A stretch of 45,938 nucleotides of DNA from Borrelia puertoricensis (GTDB lineage Bacteria; Spirochaetota; Spirochaetia; Borreliales; Borreliaceae). The stretch is taken from NCBI RefSeq assembly GCF_023035875.1, contig NZ_CP075398.1, positions 1-45,938 of the forward strand, given 5' to 3'. How positions within the stretch are numbered: the first letter of the stretch is position 1; every line of letters begins with the position of its first letter. Shown piece after piece: positions 35,957 to 45,794 of the stretch. The notes beneath the pieces were generated by a model that saw nothing but the letters and a program-made list of their open reading frames with translations, was not told the origin of the DNA and did not search any database. Made by a program: the position numbers and the translations under genes.

Positions 35957-36499
35957 ATGAAAATAAAATTAAATAAGAGGGCTCTAGAAGGTAGAAATTT
36001 ATCAGATCACGAAAAAATATTAACTCATTATAATAAATTAAAAGAAAAACTGATTATAAATTTTAAAGATGAAATTTATTCTAAAATAGAAACAATGAAA
36101 GTTTTAAAGGAGATCAAGGATAAAGGGTATTATAAATTAGATGGCTACAAAAATTTCGTTGATTTTATATTAAATTTTAATTTAGCAAAAACACAAGTGT
36201 ATAATTACTTAAAAATAGCCTCAGCAATGGAAAAAGGGTTAATAAATGATGATTTTATTTTAAAAAATGGGTTTAATCAAACTTTATTTTTCATTAAAAC
36301 CAATGATAATTTAACACTAAAAAAATCAAAACAAAATACAATAAAGCCATTAAGGTTTCAGCTTAAGAATCAAGAAAGTTATGATTTTTATAAAAAAAAT
36401 GCCAAATTTACAGGATTTATATTAGATAAACTTTTTTTAAGTAAAAAAGATTTGTTAGAAGATTTCATGAAAGAATTTAGAGGTTTGAAAGGCGATTAG
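35957..36499 (+). CDS. Plasmid partition protein, PF49 family
   Basis: A 180-residue protein with LSDHEKILTHYNKLKEKLI, IETMKVLKEIKDKGYYKLDG, YKNFVDFILNFNLAKTQVYN and the end LFLSKKDLLEDFMKEFRGLK, matching the PF49 family that accompanies PF32; it probably has the ParB-like DNA-binding role in the partition complex. GAGGAG lies seven bases before the ATG. Last gene of the operon, 31 bases after PF32. Confidence 0.88.
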   Translation: MKIKLNKRALEGRNLSDHEKILTHYNKLKEKLIINFKDEIYSKIETMKVLKEIKDKGYYKLDGYKNFVDFILNFNLAKTQVYNYLKIASAMEKGLINDDFILKNGFNQTLFFIKTNDNLTLKKSKQNTIKPLRFQLKNQESYDFYKKNAKFTGFILDKLFLSKKDLLEDFMKEFRGLKGD

Positions 36500-38097
36500 C
36501 AAAAAATGGTTATGAACAATTTGGCACATAAAATATATAAAACAGAAAATAAAGATAGAATTCTTAAGATAAACGGCTTACTAAAAAATTAGAGGATTCC
36601 ATTTTACTTCATAATGGTAATTTATACTTTTGAAATCTTAAAAAAAAAAGATGAATTCATTAAAACAACAAATAATTAATATAGATAAGAATTTATAAAA
36701 AGACGTATTTGATTTAGATCTCAGAATAGATTATGTATAGAATACTTTGTAAAAATACATGCATAATTTATAATGCAATTTACTTAACAAAATAACAATG
36801 CTATCTCAAGAGAAAAAATAAAAAGAGATAATCTGATGTTGTTAGAGAAACTTAAAATAAATAACAGAATGTTAAATTTTGTTTAATTGATAAAAATTTT
36901 CATAATTATTTCTATTTTTGTATATATTAATGACAAACTATTTTGAGAAGAGATAATGATATTAAAAAATAAAGGTGGTTGATTTTATTTAAAATTTATT
37001 GTATTTTAATTGTTGTTAGTAGTGCTATTCATTTTAGGACTACCTTAATTTAGGTTCATTCGAATAAAGCTTTAGAGCTTAATTAACTATTCTTAATAGA
37101 ATAGTTAATTAAGCTCTAAGTCTTTGTATTCTTATATATTGACTTATTAAAAATTAATTTTTGTGAAATACGATAAATAATATGTGTATGTAAACTGTAA
37201 GACTATAAGTAGTATAACAAAAAGTGAAATATCCAAGCGGAATGAGGTTTAAGACAAATAAAGAATGCAAATATTAAAGCAAGTATTGAAATACAGTTTG
37301 TTAATTATGAATTTGTTCTTTTTGATAATAAAACATCTAAAAGTTCACCAATAAATATTCTTGTTATAGGAATTTGCTTCAAGTATCTAAGAGGATGTGT
37401 GTGAGATTAAAAAAAACACCTTTTGATAGTCTAGAAATTATAGGTAATTTTTTACTTTAATTAGAGAAAAATCATAATTTTAGTATACGTGATTATTTTG
37501 AAGGGGGAACTAAAACTTATAACATCTGAGTATTGGATTGTACTTGTAAATCATTCTTTGATAAAGACTGTAATTAATTCAGAAATAGTAGGAGTTTTTT
37601 TCAAATTTTTAGTATATAGAGAGCCTAACTATGGTAAAAGGTTCACTGAAATTATTTAGTTATATAGCAAGTGATGGAAATTTTAAGTTTATTTATCAGT
37701 AAATATGGGCCTTTATGCAATTGAAAAAAAAGCCATTATTTGAGGTGATTTTCTTTCAATTCTTAATTTTTAGTTTTGAATATTTTCTGTATATCCTTTA
37801 GCAATATATTTGTATCATGTATTTGCTCTTGTTTAAGAACTACATAGAAAATGTAGTTGAAGGTTGTTTGAAGAATGAAATTGTTTTGCAGTAGTTTATC
37901 ATTTAAGTTAGAAATGAATACGAAATTTTATTAATTAGGTATTTTCTTTTAGTAGTTTACTTCCTTGCAGTTATACGTACTATTCTTCAAAATTTAATTT
38001 TTTTACTTTATGAACCAATTGTTTAGTTTATGCCATAGTGTTTCTGTTGAAGAAGTTTTGGTTTAATCTATTAGTGAGGGGTAATTAGCAATATTAA
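36500..38097. other. Decayed gene-poor region
   Basis: No intact gene. Around 37215-37720 short plus-strand fragments such as EIQFVNYEFVLFDNKTSKSS and FFKFLVYREPNYGKR, broken by stops, suggest an old pseudogene whose family I do not recognise. A small hairpin (AACTACAT/ATGTAGTT) lies at 37838-37858. Confidence 0.4.
37072..37119. repeat. Perfect inverted repeat, 21-bp arms, 6-base loop
   Basis: Arms at 37072-37092 and 37099-37119 are exact reverse complements around TTAATA. The core is AGAGCTTAATTAACTATTC. It is too AT-rich for a classic terminator but would form a long cruciform. Confidence 0.85.
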
Positions 38098-38450
38098 GTG
38101 AGGGTAAACATGATGCTGGCGATAATAAAAAAGCTACAGATGGTCTAATCAGGAAAACTATTTGCTACTGCTAATGCTGGCACTGTTAATGCAGTAAAAT
38201 CTGTTGGAGCGGTAATCAGTACTGACATATTATAAGCTATGGTTAAAGAGAGTAGTGATTTTGCTAAACTAACTAAAGAAACAATTGGTAATTCTGCTAC
38301 ACCTAAGGATGCAACTCTAGCAGGAAGTATAGCATTAAGAGCTGTGGCAAGGAAAGAAAAGTTTTGCAGATATTGAGTATGCTAACAATAGCAATAAGAA
38401 TCACAGTAGATTTAAGATTGGATAACATTAAAAGGTATTGGTTAGAGATT
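38098..38450 (+). pseudogene. vlp: vlp relict on the plus strand
   Basis: Readable vlp text in the opposite orientation to the archive: EGKHDAGDNKKATDGL, a short loss, GKLFATANAGTVNAVKSVGA, a TAA after STDIL (relatives: ADILQAM), AMVKESSDFAKLTKETIG, TPKDATLAGSIALRAVARKE, then a break and MLTIAIRITVDLRL. Group 1/3 type, middle to 3' part only. Confidence 0.7.
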
Positions 38451-38639
38451 AATAAAAGAGAAAGCTTTGCTACTAAATTTATCTATCAAGTGAGTTAGGA
38501 ATAATAAATTTTTGGATAAACATAGTAAAGCGTTAATATCATTAACTGAAACAGTATATCAATTAGCATCTATTAACACAGCCTCATAATTAAAGGTAGT
38601 TAATAGATACTTGAAAAAAGTTCATCATTTTATTTGTTT

Positions 38640-38722
38640 TATGGATTTATTTTTTCCATAAATTTATATATTTGTAGTTTGTTAAGAAAAGACAAAGTCC
38701 CTTTTTCGTCGTCGTTTAATTG
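38640..38722 (-). pseudogene. Truncated eighteenth repeat behind the stop codon
   Basis: Right after the TAA (38723-38725) the same frame continues QLNDDEKGTLSFLNKL before losing similarity. The stop stands where every other unit has the Glu of EQLN, so GAA to TAA would explain it. Confidence 0.7.
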
Positions 38723-41700
38723 TTATGTAACGCTCTTAAGAAGTTTTATATTGCTTGTAATATCTTGAAATAAGGATGTGTTATTTATTGTTGACAAATT
38801 ACTGTGTATCTTATCAAGAGAGTTAGTATTGCAAGAGTTTTTTAAATACTGTATGTATTGTGTTGTTGCATCTTTTAACATTTTTGTAAATATGTCTTTT
38901 AATAGTCCATTGTAATTTTCAAGAGACTCCTCTGCTTCTTTTTTTGCATCTAATGTTGTTACAATGCCCGCTATAGCTTGTTTGAGTTTATCAATATCTA
39001 AGTTTAGTATTAACTTATGTAAGTTTTCTTGTGAATTAATTATGATACTATGGTCATTTGGGTCATTTGGGTTAGGGTTTTTGATAGAGTTTTTTAGGAA
39101 AGACAAAGCCCCTTTTTCGTCGTCGTTTAATTGTTCTATGACGTTGTTATAATGTTTTATAATTCTTATAATATCTTGCAATATGAATAATGTACTGTTT
39201 GTTGTTGACAAATTACTGTGTATCTTATCAAGACTAGTATTACAAGAGTCTTTTAAATACTGTATGTATTGTGTTGTTGCACTGTTTGCTCTTTGAGTTA
39301 ATTTGTCTTTTAATGTTCCATTATAATTTGCAAGAGAGTTTTCAGCTTCTTTTTTTGTATTTAATGTTAGTATGATGTTTGACAGCATTGATTTGAGTTT
39401 ATTAATATCGGTTTTTAGTGTTAACTTATGTAATTTTTCTTGCATATTAATTATGGTCCTATGGTCATATGGATTAGGTATTTTAATAGAGTTTTCTAGG
39501 AAAGACAAAGCCCCTTTTTCGTCGTCGTTTAATTGTTCTATGACGTTGTTATAATGTTTTATAATTTTTATAATATCTTGAAATAGGGATGTGTTATTTA
39601 TTGTTGACAAATTACTGTGTATCTTATCAAGAGAGCTAGTATTGCAAGAGTTTTTTAAATACTGTATGTATTGTGTTGTTGCACTGTTTGCTCTTTGAGT
39701 TAATTTGTCTTTTAATGTTCCATTATAATTTGCAAGAGAGTTTTCAGCTTCTTTTTTTACCTTTAATGTTAGTATGATGTTTGACAGCATTGATTTGAGT
39801 TTATCAATATCTAAGTTTAGTATTAACTTATGTAAGTTTTCTTGTGCATTAGTTATGATACTATGGTCACTTGAGTCATCTGGATTAGGTTTTATGATAG
39901 AGTTTTCTAGGAAAGACAAAGCCTCTTTTTCGTCGTCGTTTAATTGTTCTGTAACGCTATTAAGAAGTTTTATGTTGTTTATAATATCTTGAAATAGGGA
40001 TGTGTTATTTATTGTTGACAAATTACTGTGTATCTTATCAAGACTAGTATTACAAGAGTTTTTTAAATACTGTATGTATTGTGTTGTTGCACTGTTTGCT
40101 CTTTGAGTTAATTTGTCTTTTAATGTTCCATTATAATTTGCAAGAGAGTTTTCAGCTTCTTTTTTTACCTTTAATGTTAGTATGATATTTGACAGCATTG
40201 ATTTGAGTTTATCAATATCGGTGTTTAGTATTAACTTATGTAAGTTTTCTTGTGCATTAGTTATGATACTATGGTCACTTGAGTCATCTGGATTAGGTTT
40301 TATGATAGAGTTTTCTAGGAAAGACAAAGCCTCTTTTTCGTCGACGTTTAATTGTTCTGTAACGCTATTAAAAAGTTCTATATTGCTTACAATATGTTCA
40401 AATGTAGAAGTATGATCTTTTGGGGGTGTAATATAAAGATAAAGATCAAGCCATTCGATATCTACGGTATTAAAAGTGTTTTTTAAATGATTTGCATATG
40501 ATGTTATTGACTTTTCTAATTTTTTTGTAAAAGTGTTTTTTAATGGTCCATTGTAATTTTGAAGAGAATCTTCTGCTTCTTTTTTTACCTTTAATGTTGG
40601 TATGATATTTGACAGTATTAATTTGAGTTTATCAGTATCGAAATTTAGTATTAATTTATCAAATTTTTTTTGTGCATTAATTATGATATTATGGTTATTT
40701 GGGTCATATGGATTAGGTTTTGTGATAGAGTATTTAAGGAAAGTTAAAGCCTCTTTTTCGTCGACGTTTAATTGTTCTGTAGTGTTATTATAATTTTTTA
40801 TAATTCTTATAATATTCTCAAATAGGTGTGATGTATTGTTTGTTGTTGATAAATTATTGTACATTTCATTAAAGTCGGGAGTATTGCAAATGCTTTTTAA
40901 ATGATTTGCATATGATTTTGTTGCGTCTTTTAACATTTTTGTAAGTGTATCTTTTAATGGTCCATTGTAATTTTGAAGAGAATCTTCTGCTTCTTTTTTT
41001 ACCTTTAATGTTGGTATGATATTTGACAGTATTGATTTGAATTTATCGATATCAGAATTTAGTATTAATTTATGTAAGTTTACTTGTGCATGAGTTATGA
41101 TATTATGTTCACTTGAGTCATCTGGATTAGGTTTTGTGATAAAGTTTTCTAGGAAAGTTAAAGATTCTTTTTCGTCGACGTTTAATTGTTCTATAGTGTT
41201 ATTATAATTTTTTATATCATTTACAATATTTTCAAATATGTTTGCATTGTTTGTTGCTGTTGACAAATTACCGTATATCTCATCAAGAGAGGAAGCCTTA
41301 CAAAGGTTTTTTAAATGATTTGCATATGATGTTGTTGTGTCTTTTAACATTTTTGTAAGTGTATCTTTTAATGGTTCATTGTAATTTTCAAGAGAATCTT
41401 CTGCTTCTTTTTTTGTATTTAATGTTATTACAATGCCTGCTATAGCTTGTTTGAGTTTATCGATATCGAAGTTTATTATTAACCTATGTAAGTTTGATTG
41501 TGCATGCATTATGATACTATGGTCACTTAGGTCATCTGGATTAGGTTTTGTGATAGAGTTTTCTAGGAAAGTTAAAGCCCCTTTTTCGTTATCATTTAAT
41601 TGTTCTATAATGTTATTATAATTTTTTATATCATTTACAATATTTTCAAATATGTTTGCATTGTTTGTTGTTGATAAATTATTGTACATTTTATCAAAAG

Positions 41701-44700
41701 AGGAAGTTTTACAAAGGCTTTTTAAATGATTTTCATATAATGCTATTGTGTCTTTTAGCATTTGTGTAAGTGTGTCTTTTGATGGTCCAGTATAAACCCT
41801 AAGATAATCCTCAACATCTTTTTTTGAATCTAATGTTGTTACAATGTCTGATATAGCTTTTTTTAGTTTATCAATATCGGATTTTAGTATTAACTTATGT
41901 AAGTTTATTTGTGCATAAATTATGAAATTGTCGTAATCTGGGTCAATTGGGTTAGGTTTTGTGATAGAGTATTTAAGGAAAGACAAAGCCCCTTTTTCGT
42001 CATCGTTTAATTGTTCTGTAGTGCTATTATAAATTTTTATATCATTTATAATGTTCTCAAATGTGTTTGCATTGTTTGTTATTGATAAATTATTGTACAT
42101 TTCATCAAAATCGGGAGTATTGAAAATGATTTTTAAAAGATTTTCATATAATGCTATTGCGTTTTCTAATATTTTTGTAAGTGTGTCTTTTAATGGTCCA
42201 TTGTAATTTTCAAGAGTGTTTTCTGCTTCTTTTTTTGCTTTTAATGTTAGTATGATATTTGACAATATTGATTTGAATTTATCAATATCGGAGTTTAGTG
42301 TTAACTTATGTAAATTTTCTTGTGCATTAATTGTGATATTATATTCATCTGGGTCAACTGGGTTAGGTTTTGTGATAGAGTATTTAAGGAAAGACAAAGC
42401 CTCTTTTTCGTCGTCGTTTAATTGTTCTATAATGTTATTATAATTTTTTATATCATTTACAATATTTTTAAATACGTTTGCATTGTTTATTGTTAGTAAA
42501 TTACAGTGTATTTCATTAAGACCGGTGTAGGAACACATATTTTTTAAATTATAGATGTATTGTGTTGTTGCAGTGTTTACTCTTTGTGTAAATGTGTCTT
42601 TTAATGGTCCATTGTAATTTTCAAGAGAGTCCTCTGCTTCTTTTTTTGCTTTTAATGTTAGTATGATATTTGATAGTATTGGTTTGAGTCTATCAATATT
42701 TAAATTTAGTATTATATTATTGAACTTTTCTTTTTCACCAATTGTGCTATTATAGTCATCTAAATCGTCTGAATTAGGTTTTGTGATAGAGTATTGAAGG
42801 AAAATTAAAGACTCTTTTTCGTCGTCACTTAATTGTTCTATATTATTGTTGTAATGTTGTATAGCTTTTGCAATAGCTTCAAATAGGTATGTTGTTTTGT
42901 TTATTGTTGATAAATTACAGTGCATTTTATTAAGACCGGTGTAGTAACACATATTTTTTAAATACTGTATGTATTGTGTTGTTACAGTTTTTAATATTTG
43001 TATAAAAGTATTTTTTAATAATGGTCTATTGTAATTTGTAAGAGAGTCTTCCGCTTCTTTTTTTGCTTTTAATGTTGGTATCATATTCAATAGTATTACT
43101 TTAATGTTTGCAACATTTAAATTCAGTATTAGATTATCGAACTTTTCTTGTTCATCAATTGTGATATTATGGTCATCTGAGTCATCTGGATTAGGTTTTA
43201 TAATAGAGTATTGAAGGAAAATTAAAGCTCCTTTTTCGTCGTCGTTTAATTGTTTTATGACGTTATTGTAATCTTTTATATCACTTGCAATAGCTTCAAA
43301 TAGGTATGCTGTATTGTTTGTTGTCAATAAATTACGGTATATTTCATCAAAATCGAGAGTATTACAAATATTTTTTAAAGTATTTGTATATTGTGTTATT
43401 GCATCTTCTAAAACTTTTATAAGTGTATTTTTTAATGGGTCATCGTGATTTATAATAGAGTTTTCAGCATATATTTTTGCTTTTAATGTTGGTATGATAT
43501 TTGATAGTATTAATTTGAGTTTATCAATACTTAAGTTTAGTATTAACTTATTAAGGCTTGCTTGTGTATTAGTTATAATATTATGATCATTTGGGTCATT
43601 TGGATTGGGTTTTGTGATAGAGTTTTCTAGGAAAGTTAAAGCCCCTTTTTCGTCGTCGTTTAATTGTTTTATGATGTTATTGTAGTTTTTTATATCGCTT
43701 GCAACACTTTCAAATAGTTGTGCTGTATTGTTTGTTGTTGATAAATTATGGTATATCTCATCAAAATTGGGAGTATTATAAATACTTCTTAAAGTGTTTA
43801 TAACTTGAGTTGTGACATCTTCTAATTTTTTTGTAAGTGTATTTTTTAGTGGGTCATTGTAATTTGTAAGAGAGTCTTCTGCTTCTTTTTTTGCTTTTAA
43901 TGTTGGTATGATATTTGATAGTATTAATTTGAGTTTATCAATACTTAAGTTTAGTATTAACTTATTAAGGCTTGCTTGTGTATTAGTTATAACATTATGA
44001 TCATTTGGGTCATTTGGATTAGGTTTTGTGATTAAATTTGCAAGGGAAGTTAAAGTTTCTTGTTCCTCGTTATTTAATTGTTTTATGACGTTATTGTAGC
44101 CTTCTATATTGCTTGTAATATCTTTAAATAGATATGCATTTGTTATCGATAAGTGATGGTACATTGTGTCAAAATTGGAAGCATTATATGTTCCCTTTAA
44201 AAGCTTTATAAATTGTATTGATGCATTTTCTAATTTTTTTATAAATGTGTTTTTTAATGGCCCATTGTAATTTTCAAGAGAGTCTTCTGCTTCTTTTTTT
44301 GTCTTTAGTATTAGTATGATATTTGATAGTATTGATTTGAGTTGATCAGTACTTAAGTTTATTATGAACTTACTAAGACTTATTTGTTCTGTAGTTGTAA
44401 TTTTATTGATCCTTTTTATCTGTGTTTCGATAGAGTTTCCAAGGATAACCAAAGCCTCTTTTTCGTCGTTGTTTAAATGCTGTTTTATAACATTATTATA
44501 ATGTTTTATGGTGTTTATAATATTTTCAAATATGTCTGCGTTGTTTATTGTTGACAAATTATGATGTATTTCATCAAAATTTGAGGTGTGACATATGTTT
44601 ATAAGAAGATATGTAAATTGTGTAGATGCATTTTCTAATCTTTGTATAAATGTGTCTTTTAATGTTCCATTATAATTTGCAAGAGAGTTTTCAGCTTCTT

Positions 44701-45700
44701 TTTTTGTCTTTAGTATTAGTATGATATTTGACAGCATTGATTTGAGTTTATCAATATCGGTGTTTAATATTAACTTATGTAAGTTTACTTGTGCATTAGT
44801 TATGATACTATGGTTACTTGAGTCATCTGGATTAGGTTTTATAATAGAGTATTTAAGGAAAGACAAAGCCTCTTTTTCGTCATTGCTTAATTGTTCTGTG
44901 ACGTTATTATAATGTTTTATGGTATTTATAATATTTTCAAATGTATCCGCATTATTTATTTTTGACAAATTATGGTGCATTTCATCAAAATTTGGAGTGT
45001 TACATATGCTTATAAGAAGATCTGTAAATTGTATTGATGTGTCTTTTAATATTTTTGTAAGTATGTCCTTTAATGGGTTATTGTAATTGTCAAGAGAGTC
45101 TTTTGCTTCTTTTTTTGCTTTTAACGTCAGTATGATATTTGATAGTATTGATTTGAGTTGATCAGTACTTAGGTTTAATATTAGTTTATTAAGATTTTCA
45201 TTTATATTAGTTATAATGCTCTGATCATTTGGGTTGTTTGGATTAAGTTTTGTGATAGAGTTAAGGAAAGTTAAAGCCTCTTTTTCGTCATTGCTTAATT
45301 GTTCTGTGACGTTATTATAATCTTTTATGGTGTTTATAATATTTTCAAATGTATCCGAATTGTTTATTGTTGTCAACTTATGGTATATTTCATCAAAATT
45401 TGGATTGCTACAAGTTGTTTTTACAAAATAGATATATTGTGTTGTTGCAATTTTTAATATTTGTATAAATTTGTCTTTTAATAATCCATTGTAATTTGCA
45501 AGAAAGTCTTCTGCTTCTTTTTTTGCTTTTAATGTTGGTATGATATTTGATAGTATTGATTTGAGTTTATCAATATTTAAGTTTAGTATTACCTTACTAG
45601 GTATTCCATGTGCAAGAGTCAGAAATTGATAGTTATCAGGGTTAGGTTTTGTGATAGAGTATTGAAGAAAAGCCAGAGCCGTTTTTTCTTCGTCGTTTAA
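38723..45700 (-). repeat. Tandem ~411-bp coding repeats (17 units)
   Basis: Units recur about every 411 bases; the plus-strand tag TCGTCGTTTAATTGTT marks many unit starts (e.g. 39118, 39520, 39934, 43237, 43650). Units nearest the 3' end (39.1-40.3 kb) are almost identical over stretches of more than 100 bases, the others are diverged. Confidence 0.85.
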
Positions 45701-45730
45701 TAGTCCTTTTAAAATTTTGGTTTGTTGCAT
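38723..45730 (-). CDS. Giant 17-repeat protein, function unknown
   Basis: A single open frame of 2335 codons. The protein is 17 tandem copies of a unit of about 137 residues. Each unit opens with a box like EQLNDDEKEALSFLENSI and KPNPDD, then KLILN.DIDKLKSILSNI, TLKAKKEAEDSLENYNGPLK, and a box C.TxxFDEIYxNLSTINN; 13 of 17 units keep one Cys there. It is helical and acidic/Asn-rich, with no signal peptide, lipobox or membrane segment. The ATG at 45730 follows AAGGAG by eight bases. I cannot name the family; the DEE/DEK-xAL-xFL opening recalls the repeated domain of relapsing-fever BTA121-type proteins and the Mlp core, a weak analogy. Long survival of an open 7-kb frame beside so much decay suggests it is used. 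Confidence 0.88.
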   Translation of the reverse strand: MQQTKILKGLLNDEEKTALAFLQYSITKPNPDNYQFLTLAHGIPSKVILNLNIDKLKSILSNIIPTLKAKKEAEDFLANYNGLLKDKFIQILKIATTQYIYFVKTTCSNPNFDEIYHKLTTINNSDTFENIINTIKDYNNVTEQLSNDEKEALTFLNSITKLNPNNPNDQSIITNINENLNKLILNLSTDQLKSILSNIILTLKAKKEAKDSLDNYNNPLKDILTKILKDTSIQFTDLLISICNTPNFDEMHHNLSKINNADTFENIINTIKHYNNVTEQLSNDEKEALSFLKYSIIKPNPDDSSNHSIITNAQVNLHKLILNTDIDKLKSMLSNIILILKTKKEAENSLANYNGTLKDTFIQRLENASTQFTYLLINICHTSNFDEIHHNLSTINNADIFENIINTIKHYNNVIKQHLNNDEKEALVILGNSIETQIKRINKITTTEQISLSKFIINLSTDQLKSILSNIILILKTKKEAEDSLENYNGPLKNTFIKKLENASIQFIKLLKGTYNASNFDTMYHHLSITNAYLFKDITSNIEGYNNVIKQLNNEEQETLTSLANLITKPNPNDPNDHNVITNTQASLNKLILNLSIDKLKLILSNIIPTLKAKKEAEDSLTNYNDPLKNTLTKKLEDVTTQVINTLRSIYNTPNFDEIYHNLSTTNNTAQLFESVASDIKNYNNIIKQLNDDEKGALTFLENSITKPNPNDPNDHNIITNTQASLNKLILNLSIDKLKLILSNIIPTLKAKIYAENSIINHDDPLKNTLIKVLEDAITQYTNTLKNICNTLDFDEIYRNLLTTNNTAYLFEAIASDIKDYNNVIKQLNDDEKGALIFLQYSIIKPNPDDSDDHNITIDEQEKFDNLILNLNVANIKVILLNMIPTLKAKKEAEDSLTNYNRPLLKNTFIQILKTVTTQYIQYLKNMCYYTGLNKMHCNLSTINKTTYLFEAIAKAIQHYNNNIEQLSDDEKESLIFLQYSITKPNSDDLDDYNSTIGEKEKFNNIILNLNIDRLKPILSNIILTLKAKKEAEDSLENYNGPLKDTFTQRVNTATTQYIYNLKNMCSYTGLNEIHCNLLTINNANVFKNIVNDIKNYNNIIEQLNDDEKEALSFLKYSITKPNPVDPDEYNITINAQENLHKLTLNSDIDKFKSILSNIILTLKAKKEAENTLENYNGPLKDTLTKILENAIALYENLLKIIFNTPDFDEMYNNLSITNNANTFENIINDIKIYNSTTEQLNDDEKGALSFLKYSITKPNPIDPDYDNFIIYAQINLHKLILKSDIDKLKKAISDIVTTLDSKKDVEDYLRVYTGPSKDTLTQMLKDTIALYENHLKSLCKTSSFDKMYNNLSTTNNANIFENIVNDIKNYNNIIEQLNDNEKGALTFLENSITKPNPDDLSDHSIIMHAQSNLHRLIINFDIDKLKQAIAGIVITLNTKKEAEDSLENYNEPLKDTLTKMLKDTTTSYANHLKNLCKASSLDEIYGNLSTATNNANIFENIVNDIKNYNNTIEQLNVDEKESLTFLENFITKPNPDDSSEHNIITHAQVNLHKLILNSDIDKFKSILSNIIPTLKVKKEAEDSLQNYNGPLKDTLTKMLKDATKSYANHLKSICNTPDFNEMYNNLSTTNNTSHLFENIIRIIKNYNNTTEQLNVDEKEALTFLKYSITKPNPYDPNNHNIIINAQKKFDKLILNFDTDKLKLILSNIIPTLKVKKEAEDSLQNYNGPLKNTFTKKLEKSITSYANHLKNTFNTVDIEWLDLYLYITPPKDHTSTFEHIVSNIELFNSVTEQLNVDEKEALSFLENSIIKPNPDDSSDHSIITNAQENLHKLILNTDIDKLKSMLSNIILTLKVKKEAENSLANYNGTLKDKLTQRANSATTQYIQYLKNSCNTSLDKIHSNLSTINNTSLFQDIINNIKLLNSVTEQLNDDEKEALSFLENSIIKPNPDDSSDHSIITNAQENLHKLILNLDIDKLKSMLSNIILTLKVKKEAENSLANYNGTLKDKLTQRANSATTQYIQYLKNSCNTSSLDKIHSNLSTINNTSLFQDIIKIIKHYNNVIEQLNDDEKGALSFLENSIKIPNPYDHRTIINMQEKLHKLTLKTDINKLKSMLSNIILTLNTKKEAENSLANYNGTLKDKLTQRANSATTQYIQYLKDSCNTSLDKIHSNLSTTNSTLFILQDIIRIIKHYNNVIEQLNDDEKGALSFLKNSIKNPNPNDPNDHSIIINSQENLHKLILNLDIDKLKQAIAGIVTTLDAKKEAEESLENYNGLLKDIFTKMLKDATTQYIQYLKNSCNTNSLDKIHSNLSTINNTSLFQDITSNIKLLKSVT

Positions 45731-45765
45731 AAATATACTCCTTAAATTTTTAAATTAACAATTTA

Positions 45766-45794
45766 ATTATATAAGATAATATTAAACCATATAA
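45766..45794 (-). promoter_or_regulatory. Putative promoter of the giant repeat gene
   Basis: TATAAT at 45766-45771 with a weak -35 (TTATAT) 17 bases upstream, 36 bases before the ATG. Confidence 0.35.

Noticed and set aside
36506..36592. A 28-codon plus-strand frame right after PF49
   Set aside because: Short, no ribosome site, and in a decaying region; coding use is not supported.
37072..37119. The 21-bp palindrome as a resolved or fused linear-plasmid telomere
   Set aside because: I do not see the telomere box sequence I would expect beside the dyad, so this stays only one possible explanation.
38964..44912. Plus-strand frames of 60-77 codons recurring opposite the giant gene
   Set aside because: They recur because the coding strand repeats every 411 bases; no ribosome site, and they fall in the antisense of the repeat core.
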